From positions 18,120,755 through 18,184,754 of the forward strand of contig NC_077232.1 of assembly GCF_027887165.1 (NCBI RefSeq): a DNA stretch of 64,000 bases, read 5' to 3'. Both the position numbers and the translations under genes were made by a program. The number at the start of each line of letters is the position of its first letter. The stretch's first letter is position 1. Of the stretch, positions 11,152-23,655 are shown piece by piece. The notes beneath the pieces were generated by a model, which was not told the origin of the DNA, made no database searches, and saw nothing but the letters and a program-made list of their open reading frames with translations. Origin of the DNA: Monodelphis domestica (Eukaryota; Chordata; Mammalia; Didelphimorphia; Didelphidae).

Positions 11152-12096
11152 ATGGAGAATAGCTCAGAGGTGAAAGAATTCATCCTTGTGGGATTAACAG
11201 ATGCCCCAGAGCTCCAAGTGCCCCTCTTCATAATGTTCACGGTCATCTATGTCATCACTGTGGTGGGGAACCTGGGAATGGTGGTGATTATCTCTTGGGA
11301 CTCTCGTCTCCACACCCCCATGTACTTTTTCCTCAGTAACCTCTCTCTGGTGGACTTTGGCTATTCTACAGCTATTACTCCTAAAGTGATGGCTGGCTTC
11401 CTCACAGGCAACAAAATCATCTCTTTCAATGAATGTGCTGTACAAATATTTTTTTTTGGTGCATTTGCCACAGTTGAAAATTATCTCTTGGCTGTTATGG
11501 CCTATGATCGCCATGCAGCTGTGTGTAAGCCCCTCCATTACACCACCACCATGACGTCCAGTGTGTGTGCCAGTCTGGTCATTGGCTCCTATGTCTGTGG
11601 TTTTGTGAATTCCTCCATCCACACAGGGGACATATTCAGCCTCCACTTTTGTAATTCCAATGTCATTCCTCACTTTTTCTGTGATATTCCACCCCTTTTA
11701 GCTCTTTCTTGCTCTGACACACACATTACTGAATTAGTTATTTTCTTTGTTGTGGGATTTAATGTCTTTTTTGCCATTTTCACCATTTTGGTATCCTATT
11801 TATTCATCTTTGTAGCTATCCTGAGAATGCGCTCAGCTGAGGGTCGCCAGAAAGCCTTCTCTACCTGTGCTTCCCACCTCACAGCAGTGTCCATATTCTA
11901 TGGGACTGTAATATTTATGTACTTACAACCCAGTTCTAGTCATTCCATGGACACAGACAAAATGGCTTCAGTTTTCTACACTATGGTCATCCCCATGTTG
12001 AACCCTCTTGTCTATAGCCTGAGGAATAAAGATGTCAAGAGTGCTTTTACTAAAATTTTTCAGGGTGCAAAGTCTTCCTTAGGCTTATCCTTTTAA
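11152..12096 (+). CDS. OR5B-like: Olfactory receptor OR2, family 5 subfamily B-like, intact
   Basis: This 314-residue odorant receptor is the tandem copy of OR1 in unit U2. By hand count it differs from OR1 at 18 residues. Seven of those fall in residues 92-122, around helix 3 (92, 94, 97, 103, 110, 115, 122), where ligand contacts of ORs are expected. Motifs read [20 protein letters not shown] and [13 protein letters not shown], so DRY is again DRH. The C-terminus ends KSSLGLSF like OR1 and OR3. An acceptor (CTTGACACAG) ends at 11117, and a matching donor lies at 7010/7011, giving a predicted 4.1 kb intron. The frame is intact and nothing suggests a pseudogene. Confidence 0.96.
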   Translation: MENSSEVKEFILVGLTDAPELQVPLFIMFTVIYVITVVGNLGMVVIISWDSRLHTPMYFFLSNLSLVDFGYSTAITPKVMAGFLTGNKIISFNECAVQIFFFGAFATVENYLLAVMAYDRHAAVCKPLHYTTTMTSSVCASLVIGSYVCGFVNSSIHTGDIFSLHFCNSNVIPHFFCDIPPLLALSCSDTHITELVIFFVVGFNVFFAIFTILVSYLFIFVAILRMRSAEGRQKAFSTCASHLTAVSIFYGTVIFMYLQPSSSHSMDTDKMASVFYTMVIPMLNPLVYSLRNKDVKSAFTKIFQGAKSSLGLSF

Positions 12097-12595
12097 TTAG
12101 GGCATAAACTAATGCATCTTTTGTATTCATACCTTTTTTGTACCAACTCTCTCTTCATTGTTCATGGAATAGACAATCTGGATTCCTTTTTCTTCTTGAA
12201 TCTGGGAAGTAACTACCTGGAAGGTTTCTAACTTCTAAATGTCTACTCTGCCATTTATTGAATTTAGGAGAATTGGCCCCTTTTATCTCAATTCCAATCC
12301 TCATTCCAAGACAATTTCTGAAATTCAGAAAATTTCGCTTTAAATTTGTATACAACTCTAGCATAATTCTTGCTGTTGAGCAGGATGTGATGCCAAGTAA
12401 TGAAAATAGTCCCTGTGAATATATCATTTGTCCAGTGGGTTCCTTAGTCCAAATAATTAATGAATGTGTTGAGGATTTCCACCCACAGTGAGCTATTGCA
12501 GTTATGAGAAAATGCTACAGAAAAGTTAGTTACTATTATTCTCAATCTGAATTTTTGTCTATAATATTATTTTTTTGGCATGAGGTGCTTCCATT

Positions 12596-13215
12596 TGTAA
12601 GGATAATTTTAGGTTTGTGACCTAATCTTAATTAATTTTTGGTCGCCAGAGATATCCCAATAAAGTACCCACATTAGCTTGCAAATTTATGATGGTTTAT
12701 TTATTAAAGATGAAAGGAATTAAGGAGAGGAGAGAGGGAAGGTTATAGGATTACTCCCTTCTGGCCTATGCCAGGGGGAGTTCAAAGTTCTTGGCCAAAG
12801 AGGAAGACCAGAGCTTGCTAGAGAAGAATGTTGGAAGGTATGAAGGAAAACTCACAGCTAACCTTGGACAAATAGCAGACATGCTAAGATGCCAACACAC
12901 TCAGCAAGCTGCTGCCAACCACTTATATGCTGTCACAGAGGACAGAGAGAGGAAGTGAATAGATATATAGATGGTTTTAAATTAGTTTCCTGCATCTCAC
13001 ATGTACCAATGGTATCTTAGTCTTGACTTTGGACAGCCCAGGGATCTGTCAGTTGTTTCTGATTTGTCATTTGCTATCACATGTCTGTCATAGGCCATAT
13101 TTCTCAACACTTAATCCTTAAGTATGGGGTTAGACATTCCTGATTTTGGTAGGCTAAGTAGGGTGGAGTAATCTAAAGTTCACAATTTCCTGATTTTGTT
13201 AGACTAAAGTTCACA
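12596..13215 (-). mobile_element. Solo LTR, copy in U2
   Basis: A 620-base TG...CA element with a 4-base duplication (CATT/CAGT) at its ends. On the minus strand an AATAAA signal lies about 110 bases from the end, which sets the orientation. The same insertion is in U3, while U1 has the empty site (CTTCCAGTGTGACATT). Class I-type ERV fossil without internal genes. Confidence 0.8.
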
Positions 13216-13467
13216 CAGTGTGACATTTTCTTTTACCCAGACAAATCTACCACTCATTTATAATCTTCACTGATATAGAGGGTTGTCTAGGGCACTGACA
13301 GGTTAAGTGAATATTTCATGATCATACAACCAGTCAGAAGCAAGAATTATCTTAAAATTTCCTCATTCCAAGATCACTGTTCTGCATTGTTCCATGCTGT
13401 TATCAACATGTTTTATTTTAAACAGTTGAAATAAATGATCTAGTTAGCTGGGTGATCCTTCAGAGGC

Positions 13468-14030
13468 CACAACAATGAATTAGAAACTCAGGGGATGCCC
13501 ATCAACTGGGGAATGGTTGAGCAAGTTGTGGTATATGATTGTGATTGAGTACTATTGTACTAGAAAAAATGATGACCAAGAGGCTTTCAGAGAAACCTGG
13601 GGAACTTACATGAACTAATGCAAAATGAAATGAGCAGAACCAGGAGAACATAGTACACAGTAAGAGCAACATTATATGTGGATTAACTGAAAAATTTAGC
13701 TATTCTCAGCAATACAATGATCTGAGACAATTCTGAAGGACTTGTGATGACAAATGCTATGCGCCTGCAGACAAAGAACTGATGGAGTCTGAATGGTGAT
13801 CAAAGCATACATTAAAAATATTATTCATGTTTTCATGTGGATTTTTCTTTGAAATATGGAACATATGAAAATATTGTGGATTATGGCAAATGTGTAATCT
13901 ATATCAAATTGTTTGCAATCTCAAAGGAACAAAAGGGAAAGAGAAAGAAAGAATTTGAAACTCAAAGTTTTAAAAAATTGTGTAAAGGATGCTTACATGG
14001 AATTAGAAAAACAAAAATACACTAAAAATA
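13468..14030 (+). mobile_element. LINE-1 3' end, U2 copy
   Basis: Duplicate of the U1 element, at the same distance after the OR apart from the LTR insertion. Confidence 0.8.
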
Positions 14031-15599
14031 AGGCCACAAGTCTTTTTGGTGGATTTCTATTCTTCTGTTTTCCGTAACAAAGAATTAAAATGATTTCCTT
14101 TGTCTTAAAGATCTTTCCTCATGTCTTTAATGCCAAACTTCTATTTTGGTTTATTTATTCATTCAGTTTAGCTGAAGTGGAGACAGCAGCCTCTTCTCAC
14201 CACCCTGAGACAGGGCTGTCTCTGTGATCTCCTCCATATTGCAAAAGAGACTCTTGTTCAAGTACTGGCAGGATAGAGGGTCTCATAGGTCTTTTACACC
14301 TCTTAAAGGCTCTGTTTCTGGAGTTGAATGTTTGAACTTTCCTGTTTGCAGGAAGCTACAGAAGTCAAAGTAAACAGCTCTTCATCTCATCAGAATACAG
14401 ACTGAACTGCTACAAATAGAGTCATTGGCCTTAAAATGGACTCACCAACTCTTGCAAGGCATAATTGGGGATTCTGGTGAATGTTTCTAAGTAGGGCAGA
14501 AGCTCTCCTTTAGGTTTGGTTGGCTGAATTAGGGAAACCTTGGAGAAATGTGTTGATGTGGATGAACAGAAGTATGCCATTGTGTCATCTTCTGTAAGGA
14601 TTGGGTGAAAGGGAATATGAAAGGTTTGTAACAGGGAATGGAGGAGGTGAAAGGACAGAAGGGATAAGGAGGGTGGATGAGGTAAAAAGAGAGATAACCA
14701 CTGGGGTTTAGAGACCATCTGTGAAATTCTCTCTTTCCCTCACCCTTCAATCCAAGGAGATGTACCACTGAGCTGATGTTAGGAAAGGATGAACAGGGGC
14801 TGTGTCTCAATGAGTAGGTTTCTGAGGAATGATCGAGTTTACTTCCCTCAATGCTTGGCTGGTACTTGAAATCCCAGAATTCCCACTTGTCTGGCAGGCT
14901 GGTTGTCCCTATTGACTTTATTGTTTAGCCAAGGCTAAATGGCTAGCCTAGCCCATCACCTTCTCTCTTTAGTCCTTCTATGATTTGAATCTGACTGAGA
15001 GTTATTCCAATATACGTTATTTAATAGTTTAAGTAATAAAATGGGCAGGGAAGTAGTACATTTGTGGTAATAGGAGACCCTCTCTACAGGTTGTCTTTGT
15101 CCTCTCTGAGCCAAATGGCTCAGGCTTCAACTTCTCTATCTTCTTTCTTTCTATTCACTGTCATTATCCTAAACTAAAGAGATATCAAGTATCCTTCTTG
15201 GGAAAGTCAAGAGTAGGAAGAGTCTTTGAGGGTGACCCCATGAAGTTCAAGGGATCAGCCTCTTTCTGCAGCAGTTGTTCTTTTGCTTTCTTGTATTGAT
15301 CATCTAAAGCTGTCAGGCTTCTTCTATTTTTATGGCAAGGGAAATGGAAGGAAGGCTTTGTCACCACAGGCTGAGGCCTCAAGCTTGGGTCCCAGCTCAT
15401 GACTCTTCAGAGTTCCCAGGGTAAAAGATACCTTTCTCAGTAAAAGATCCCACAAGCCTTTTCTCCTGCTCCAACTGCTGCTCCCCCTCCTGGCCACATT
15501 CTAAATGATGGTTCCTCAGTCTCAGTTTTCCTTTCCACACATCTCCCTGGCACAAAACTAGTTTATTTGGAGCATGGTTAGATGGTATCTAGGGAGTGT

Positions 15600-15825
15600 G
15601 GTGAATAGAAGACTTGACTTGGATTCCCAAGAAAGGCTAAGTTAAAATCTGGCCTCAGATACTAGTTATAGGACCCAACACATCCCTTAACTCCTAAGTT
15701 TGTTAAAATGAGAAAAATAATAGCACCTATCTCCCAGGGTTATTGTAAGGATCAAATGATATAATATTTTAAAAGCATTTAGCACACTGTCTGGCACATT
15801 GTAGGCACTTACTAATGAATAATTT
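15600..15825 (+). mobile_element. MIR-type SINE, U2
   Basis: Duplicate of the U1 element with the same CTGTCTGGCACA tail. Confidence 0.75.
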
Positions 15826-16796
15826 TCTCTTTCTCCCCTATGTCAATTCATGTGAGCAAACATTTATTAATTCTATTATTTAAAATTTTATTATATATGA
15901 TGGATTCAACAAGCATTAATATTATGAATATTTTAAAACACAAAGAAAAGAGGAAAAGATTGCATAGGAAACTCTTAATTAATATTACTTATAGATTTTA
16001 ATTTTTTATTGCTTTTAACCAATAATAAAATTGATCTGCTTATATGTGTCTCTTTCTAAAATTTCCCTTGTTCTTTTTAAATGGCTCTTTAGTTCTCTTT
16101 TATTTCTTATATCACAAAGATTTCATTGTCAAAGAATTCACAAACTCCCTTCATCATCAGCCCACCTCTTCAAATCAGATGCTACTTTTCAAAATGGCAG
16201 ATGAATTCAAGCTGCATTATTGGAAGCCACTGTGCCTGAGGCTTAGGATTTGACTCAATTCCCAGCTATTGTTCTGTTTTCTTCCATCAGGTCTCTGCAT
16301 TTGACCTCATGGTCTTGCCTCTCTTCATTTCTGAGAGCCATCAGGTCTTCAGAGTATTGGGGAGAATCCCTCACAATAGCTGAGAATCCTTGTGACTTCC
16401 CTTAGTGAGGTGTCATGAGTCCCCACAGACCCTGGTGTGTTTACATGTTTTACAAAGAAGAGCTCTGGTGGTCCTCAGAGGACTCTGAGTCCCTTAATGC
16501 CACTGATGCTCCAGTGGTTAAAAGACCCCTCCAGGTCTTGGCCACAAGCCACAGAAAGCCTTTTTGGACCTCCTTGGTCCTACTGTACTTGAGACAAGCT
16601 TGAAATCAAGGGCCATCAGTCACTTATTGATTTGCTCATTAATAGTTCTCCTGGGCTTTAGTTCATCTAGTTACTGAGATGTAGGCAGCAATAGAGACGA
16701 AAGAGAACCATCCATGTCCTGAAGGACTCTCTGAATTTGGTGTCAGACACTGGGAAAGGTTTCTTCAAAAATGTTCTTCCCACTTCTCTGGTTTGG

Positions 16797-16883
16797 CTTT
16801 ATAATTGAAGACCTCTAAGGGAATGTTCTTGGTCAGTCTTCCTCCTCTGAGTCTTGTGACAGAACTAAAGGATTCAGGTAGGT
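16797..16883 (+). other. Predicted noncoding first exon end and splice donor of OR3
   Basis: GGATTCAG|GTAGGT with the cut at 16877/16878, paired with the acceptor at 20741. Upstream TATAATTGAAG contains a homeodomain-type TAATTG core, and CTCTAAGGGAATG is an EBF-like half match. Both are weak motifs read by eye. Confidence 0.6.
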
Positions 16884-16914
16884 GTCATGTCTAGTATCTC
16901 AGTGGTGTGTGGAC

Positions 16915-17110
16915 AGAGGGCTGGGCTTGACTTGTCTTCTTGAGTTCAAATCTGTTCTCAGACACTTAGAAGGTGTGTGACCCTGAGTAAGTCACTTAAC
17001 CCTGTTTGCCTCAGTTTCCATGGGAAACCACTCTAGTAGCTTTGCCAAGAAAACTGCACCAGGGTTTATGAAGAGATGGACATGATTGAAATGACTGAAG
17101 AACAACAGTA
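16915..17110 (+). mobile_element. RTE-tailed SINE, U2
   Basis: Duplicate of the U1 element with a 30-base deletion in the middle. Confidence 0.62.
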
Positions 17111-17340
17111 AAGTCTCCTATATTAGAACTCTTGTGACAGGTCCTACTTAGGTCTACAATATGAATATCTTGGGGAAAAGAAGGGAATCTCTCTTCAAGG
17201 AATGGGAAGATACAAGACTCTGAAAGAAAGGTCTGTAGCTGCCATTTTCACAATGCGAAACATGTTTATAGTAAAAACAATGATATTAATAACTAATATT
17301 TATTTGACAATTTAAAGTTTACTAAGCACTTTACATTATT

Positions 17341-17541
17341 ATTTTTTCAATTCTTTACCTTCCATCTTAGAAACAATACTGGGTATGGGTTCCAAGGCAG
17401 AAGATCAGGAAGGGTTAGGCAATGGGGGTTAAGTGACTTGCCCAGGGACACAGAGTAAGGAAGTGTCTGAGGCCAGATTTGAACTCAAACCCTCCCATCT
17501 CTGGGCCTGTCTCTCTATCCACTGAGCCACCCAGCTTCCCT
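17341..17541 (-). mobile_element. core-SINE, U2 copy
   Basis: Duplicate of 7,500-7,694 with the same CTTTACATTATT flanks (17,329-17,340 and 17,542-17,553). Confidence 0.8.
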
Positions 17542-18723
17542 CTTTACATTATTTTTCTCTCATTTTTACTCTCAGTATAACCTTTTGAGACAGGGTGTCT
17601 ATTGTCCCCATTTGACAGATCAGAAAACTAAGGATGAGAGAGGTTAAATAATACCTAGAGTAGACTTCGAACCCAAGTCTTCCTACCTCCATATCCTTTG
17701 TTCTTTCTACCTTGATGCCAGGATTTCAATACATTGAATTAGGAGAAAAATACGTTTGGAGAATAGGTAATTTTGCAGATGTGGAATGGAGAGCCTGAGA
17801 GAGTATTTTATCATATTGTTTCATCTAGTAAATTGGAAAACCAGAATTGGAACCCAGGTCTTCTCCCCATAATTTGAATTGTGTCACTACTCCACCAGCA
17901 GACCTTTGTGAATATACTTGGTGCTTCATGTATTTCAAAGCACCAGATTGAGGGTTGTTTCCCATGGATTTATCAAAATGTTCTGCAGACTTCTCTAAAT
18001 TTTGCCTGAGATGTTTTCAGTTTTATTGTTAGGAATCCTCCTGACTGATAACTCCATGATTAAATATTGTAACTATATGGCTCCAAGTATACAGTTTTTC
18101 ACATGGTGAAGACTATTTCTGCTCCCTCATTTTACAGCTGTTGTAAAGGAGGCTCTGGGGTGACTTGGCTGATGTCCTGGAGTAATTTATGAGAAGAGGG
18201 AAGAGTAGTAATTCAGTAGTAGGACCCTTCTTCATAAGAAGTCTATGAGATAGTCCAACAGATTGACTAAATTCCATGTAAGCTACATTCAAAACATTTT
18301 CCTCTTCTATGAAAAACAAAACAACACAAAAAATCCCTTACATTCTATCCTAGAAGTGATACTAAGTACTGGTTCCAAGGCAAAAGCATCATAAGGACCA
18401 GACAAAGGGATATGGAGTTGGGGCTTAAGCCATTCTCCCAGGGTCATTCAGGAAGTGTCTGAGGCCAAATTTGAACTCAAGACCTGCCATCCCCAGCCTT
18501 GGCTCTTTCTCCTCTGATCCACCTGGTTGGCCCTCTCCTCTCTTTTTTTTGAATTCCTGTTAAAAAGAGGAAACTGTCTGAATCCAGGATAACTTCTTGA
18601 TATATTATTTACTATAATACTTGATATATTATTGCTTTCCTTTCCCTATATTTGCTACCCATCTCTCAAGTGATCTTTTCAAGAATATCCCTAGAAGGTA
18701 TCATGTTTACTGGCTTGTAGTCT

Positions 18724-19045
18724 TCACATTTTGTTCTCTTCTGTTTTTTGAAAATAAAAAAAAATTGCTTTTTTCCACTCTTGTGGTACATCTCCCAGTT
18801 TCCATGATGTTTCAGACATCACTGGCAGTGACTCAGACATGACATTTGCCAGTTCTTTCAGAAGCCAAGGATGTAGATCAGTGGGGCCAGCTGACTTGAA
18901 TTTATCGAGGTCAGCCAAATGTTCCCTTAAAGTTTGCTTTCTTATCTTAGGTCTCAAGCCTTTCCATTGTCGTATTTGTTTCATCATTTCCACTGTAAAT
19001 TCTCTTTTCCTGAGAAAACAAAAAAAATCCTAGAAATTGATCAGC
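18724..19045 (-). mobile_element. CR1/L3-like fragment, U2 copy
   Basis: Duplicate of the U1 fragment, still open over 18,724-18,993. Confidence 0.6.
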
Positions 19046-19394
19046 TTTGCCTGAACTCCTCCTGCTTGTCATTTCTTATAGAATATTAGTGTTCTGTCAT
19101 GATTATATAGCACAGCTTGTTCAACCATTCCCCAAGTGATGGAGATCCCTTCAATGTCCAATTCTTTGGTACCACAAAGACCTGCAATAAGGATTCTTGA
19201 TTCTTGAAGAACCACACCTTCTATTGTGCTATATGCCTTTGTTCCAGTATTCCACACATTTCTGCTTAAAAATCTAAGTTAGTGAGAGTCCTGTGTAGAA
19301 ATATTGGTCTCTTCATCTAATCACATCTTTCCTTCTTTAATTATTTGCCTTTGTTTTTTCTGATAGCTCTTATCTCTCCAGGAATGATTTCTTC

Positions 19395-19790
19395 TTATTT
19401 ATTTTTATTTTTCAAAATTTTATTTAATTAGTTAATTTTGAACATTATTACTTGATTACAAGAATCATATTCTTTCCCTCACCTCCCCCACCCCATCCCA
19501 TAGCCACTGCAAAATTCCACTGGGTGTTACATATGTCCTTGATCAGAATCTATTTCCATATTATTTATATTTGAACTAAAATGATCATTTAGAGTCTACA
19601 TTCCCAAACATATCCCCATTGACCCAGGAAATCAAGCAATTGTTTTTCTTCTGTGTTTCTGCTCTTCTGAATGTGGATAGTAGATAACTGCATTGCCACA
19701 AATGGAGAAGTCTATTACATACGATTGTACCACAGTGTATCAGTCTCTGTGTATAATGTTCTCAGGGATGATGTCTTCTAAAGTATTTTC
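19395..19790 (-). mobile_element. LINE-1 3' UTR fragment, before OR3
   Basis: Duplicate of the 9,735 element, shortened around 19,680 where part of the sequence is missing. Confidence 0.72.
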
Positions 19791-20775
19791 ATCTATAGGA
19801 TACCTCTTTTCTTTTCTTTGAACCCATGGACACTATCTTTTCAAAAAAACCCTAGAGTATATGTCAACTATGCTATGTTTTCTCTCTCCTCAACTATACA
19901 TTCTAGGATGGAGTGATCCATAGGTTTCCATTATTCCTTCTCAGAAATAAATACATCTCTCTTAGTGAGTGAGAATCAGATCCAGAATCAAACTTCGTCT
20001 TATTGGTTCCTACATTTTTTGAAGGATGAAACATCCCTAAATAAATTAAAATATCAGAGGGGATTTGCCTTTGGAAGAGGAGTCTAACAAGTTTCTGGGT
20101 AACTGAATCCCCTTATATAACTTTACATGTTTGTGCCAAGGTTGTGATCCATTTTTCAATTCTAAACAGTAAATCACTTCTAATTCTCCCATATTTCACT
20201 CAAATTCTCACTATTTTCTCCACTGCTCTCTTTTCTGAGGCTGTGTATATAGACTTATTAATGATAATTGAACTGCTAGAAATTGATGACTACCAAAAGT
20301 GAACTCATAACACTCAAAAGAGAACCCAGGCATAGGGCCACGTAAAATTATCCAGCTCAATAGAATGTGAAGGGAGAATATACGGTAGGTATAAGAACCA
20401 GGAGAGAGTAGTGCCAGAAAAATCCATTGAGTCTTTGGTCATTGCCATGTATGGCTGAGGAGGAAGAAAGATGAAGTTCACTGCGTTGGAAGAATGTTGA
20501 GAAACCATTTAGAAATGTGAGTTCATTAATGAGTTTCTTAAAGTATAATGATATTTTGCATCTTAGTATATGTATTGAAAATTCAAAATTGTAGCCTTCA
20601 TATTATTGTATTTAGTTTAACCTAATTAAAACAATTTTAGGTCATCAAAATTCAATTTCCTAATTCAAAAGGATTCTATACATTTCACAAAATATTGTCA
20701 TCAGCTATAATGTATTTTGCTCTGTTTTTCTCTTGACACAGGTGATGTTTACAAAGTCCCTTAAAATACATATCT

Positions 20776-21720
20776 ATGGAGAATAGCTCAGAGGTGAAAG
20801 AGTTCATCCTTGTGGGATTAACAGATGCCCCAGAGCTTCAAGTGCCTCTCTTCCTGATGTTCATGGTCATCTATGTCATCACTGTGGTGGGGAACCTGGG
20901 AATGGTGGTGATTATCTCTTGGGACTCTCCTCTCCACACCCCCATGTACTTTTTCCTCAGTAACCTCTCTCTGGTGGACTTTGGCTATTCTACAGCTATT
21001 ACTCCTAAAGTGATGGCTGGCTTCCTCACAGGCAACAAAATCATCTCTTTCAACGAATGTGCTGTACAAGTATTCTTTTTTGGTGCATTTGCCACTGTTG
21101 AAAGTTATCTCCTGGCTGCTATGGCCTTTGATCGCCATGCAGCTGTGTGTAAGCCCCTCCATTACACCACCACCATGACGTCCAGTGTGTGTGCCAGTCT
21201 GGTCATTGGCTCCTATGTCTGTGGTTTTCTGAATTCCTCCATCCACACAGGAGACACATTCAGCCTCCACTTTTGCAATTCCAATGTCATTCCTCACTTT
21301 TTCTGTGATATTCCACCCCTTTTAGCTCTTTCTTGCTCTGACACACACATTACTGAATTAGTTATTTTCTTTGCTGTGGGATTCAATGTCTTTTTTGCCA
21401 TTTTCACCATATTGGTATCCTATTTATTCATCTTTGTAGCTATCCTGAGAATGCGCTCAGCTGAGGGTCGCCAGAAAGCTTTCTCTACCTGTGCTTCCCA
21501 CCTCACAGCAGTGTCTATATTCTATGGGACCATCATCTTCATGTACTTACAACCCAGTGCTAGTCATTCTATGGACACAGACAAAATGGCCTCAGTTTTC
21601 TACACTATGGTCATTCCCATGTTGAACCCTCTGGTCTATAGCTTGAGGAATAAAGATGTCAAGAGTGCTTTTATTAAACTTTCTCAGGGTGCAAAGTCTT
21701 CCTTAGGCTTATCCTTTTAA
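20776..21720 (+). CDS. OR5B-like: Olfactory receptor OR3, family 5 subfamily B-like, intact
   Basis: This 314-residue odorant receptor in unit U3 differs from OR2 at about 15 residues by hand count. That fits the LTR insertion shared by U2 and U3. It reads [10 protein letters not shown], with Phe before the DRH triplet instead of Tyr. It also has [10 protein letters not shown] (Arg to Pro at 52) at the intracellular end of helix 1 and QPSASHS in the third extracellular loop. Asn3 glycosylation, the Cys95/Cys177 pair and the helix 7 NPLVY motif are kept. The acceptor ends at 20741 and pairs with a donor at 16877/16878, a predicted intron of about 3.9 kb. The coding frame is complete with a normal stop. 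Confidence 0.96.
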   Translation: MENSSEVKEFILVGLTDAPELQVPLFLMFMVIYVITVVGNLGMVVIISWDSPLHTPMYFFLSNLSLVDFGYSTAITPKVMAGFLTGNKIISFNECAVQVFFFGAFATVESYLLAAMAFDRHAAVCKPLHYTTTMTSSVCASLVIGSYVCGFLNSSIHTGDTFSLHFCNSNVIPHFFCDIPPLLALSCSDTHITELVIFFAVGFNVFFAIFTILVSYLFIFVAILRMRSAEGRQKAFSTCASHLTAVSIFYGTIIFMYLQPSASHSMDTDKMASVFYTMVIPMLNPLVYSLRNKDVKSAFIKLSQGAKSSLGLSF

Positions 21721-22211
21721 TTAGGGCATCACCTAATGCATCTTTTGTATTCATACCTTCTTTGTACCAACACTCTCTTCATCTTAGACAGTCTGGATTC
21801 CTTTTTCTTCTTGAACCTGGGAAGTACCTTCCTGGAAGGTTTCTAACTACTACATGTCTACTCTGCCATTTATTGAATTTAGGAGAATTGGCCCCTTTTA
21901 TCTCAATTCCAATCCTCATTCCAAGACAATTTCTGAAATTAAGAAAATTTCCCTTCAAATTTGTATAGAACTCTAGCTTTAACTCTTGCTGTTGAGCAGG
22001 ATGTGATGCCAAGTAATGAAAATAGTCCCTGTGAATAATTCATTTGTTCAGTGGGTTCCTTAGCCTTAATTATTATTAAGTGTGTTGAGGATTTCCACCC
22101 AGAGTGACTTATTGTAGTTATGAGAAAATGCTACAGAAAAGTTAGTTATTATTATCCTCAATCTGAATTTTTGTCTGTAATACTATTTCTTTGGCATGAG
22201 GTGCTTCCAGT

Positions 22212-22823
22212 TGTAAGGATAATTTTAGGGTTGTGACCTAATCTTAATTAATTTTTGGTCGCCAGGTATATCCCAATAAAATACCCAAGTCAGCTTGCAA
22301 ATTTATGATGGTTATTTATTATAGATGAAAGGAATTGAGGAGAATACATAGAGAATTGTTTAGCATTCCTCCCATTTGGCCTGTGCCAGGGGGAGTTCAA
22401 TGTCCTATGCTGAAGTGGTCTCTGAGAAAGACCAGGGGCTTTCTTGAGAATAATGTTCGAAGGTATCAAGGAAAACTCACTGTTAAACTTGGACAAATAG
22501 CACCCATGCCTGAGGCCAACATGCTCAGCCACTTCACTGTCAAAGAGGTCAGAGAGAGAAGTGATGGGAAATATATAGATGGTTTTACATCACTTTCCTG
22601 CATCTCACATGTACCAATGGTATCTTAGGCTCTACTTAGGACAGCCCAGGGATCTGTCAGTTGTTTCTGATTTGTCATTTGCTATCACATGTCTGTCATA
22701 GGCCATCCTCCTCAACACTTAATCCTTAAGTATGGGGTTAGACATTCTTGATTTTGTTAGGCTAAGTTGGGTGGAGTAATCTAAAGTTCACAATTTCCTG
22801 ATTTTGTTAGACTAAAGTTCACA
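22212..22823 (-). mobile_element. Solo LTR, copy in U3
   Basis: This is the duplicate of the U2 insertion at the same place, with perfect CAGT at 22,208-22,211 and 22,824-22,827. The shared site means it inserted before U2 and U3 separated. Confidence 0.82.
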
Positions 22824-23082
22824 CAGTGTGACATTTTCTTTTACCCAGACAAATCTACCACTCATTTATAATCTTCACTGATATAGAGGGTTGTCTAGGG
22901 CACTGACAGGTTAAGTGAATATTTCATGATCATACAACCAGTCAGAAGCAAGAATTATCTTAAAATTTCCTCATTCCAAGATCACTGTTCTGCATTGTTC
23001 CATGTTGTTATCAACATGTTTTATTTTAAACAGTTGAAATAAATGATCTAGTTTAGCTGGGTGATCCTTCAGAGGACACAAC

Positions 23083-23655
23083 AATGAATTAGAAACTCAG
23101 GGGATGCCCATCAACTGGGGAATGGCTGAGCAAGTTGTGGTATATGATTGTGATTGAGTACTATTTTACTAGAAAAAATGATGACCAAGAGGCTTTCAGA
23201 GAAACCTGGGGAACTTACATGAACTAATGCAAAATGAAATGAGCAGAACCAGGACAACATAGTACACAGTAAGAGCAACATTATATATGGATTAACTAAA
23301 AAATTTAGCTATTCTCAGCAATAGAATGATCTGAGACAATTCTGAAACACTTGTGATGACAAATGCTATCTGCCTGCAGACAAAGAATTGATGGTGTCTG
23401 AATGGCGATCGAAGCATACATTAAAATAACTTTATTATTAACGTTTTCATATGAGTTTTTGTTTGCAATGTGGAACATATGGAAATATTGTGCATTGTTG
23501 CACATATGTAATCTATATCAAATTGTTTGCCTTCTACTGAAACAAAAAGGAAAGAGAAAGAAAGAAAGAATTTGAAACTCAAAGTTCTATATAATAGTGT
23601 AAAGGATGCTTACATGTAATTAGAAAAATAAAAATACAAAATACAAAAATAAAAA
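23083..23655 (+). mobile_element. LINE-1 3' end, U3 copy
   Basis: Duplicate of the U1 element. The A-rich tail has expanded to repeated AAAATAC. Confidence 0.8.

Larger units (their letters stand above)
10201..19835 (+). repeat. Tandem duplication unit U2 (A-type, contains OR2)
   Basis: Same order of elements as U1, displaced by about 9.25 kb at the OR. It lacks the U1 solo LTR and the U1 SINE, and holds a solo LTR at 12,596-13,215 that U3 shares. The stretch 14,040-15,590 is A-type flank with no gene I can support. Confidence 0.85.
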
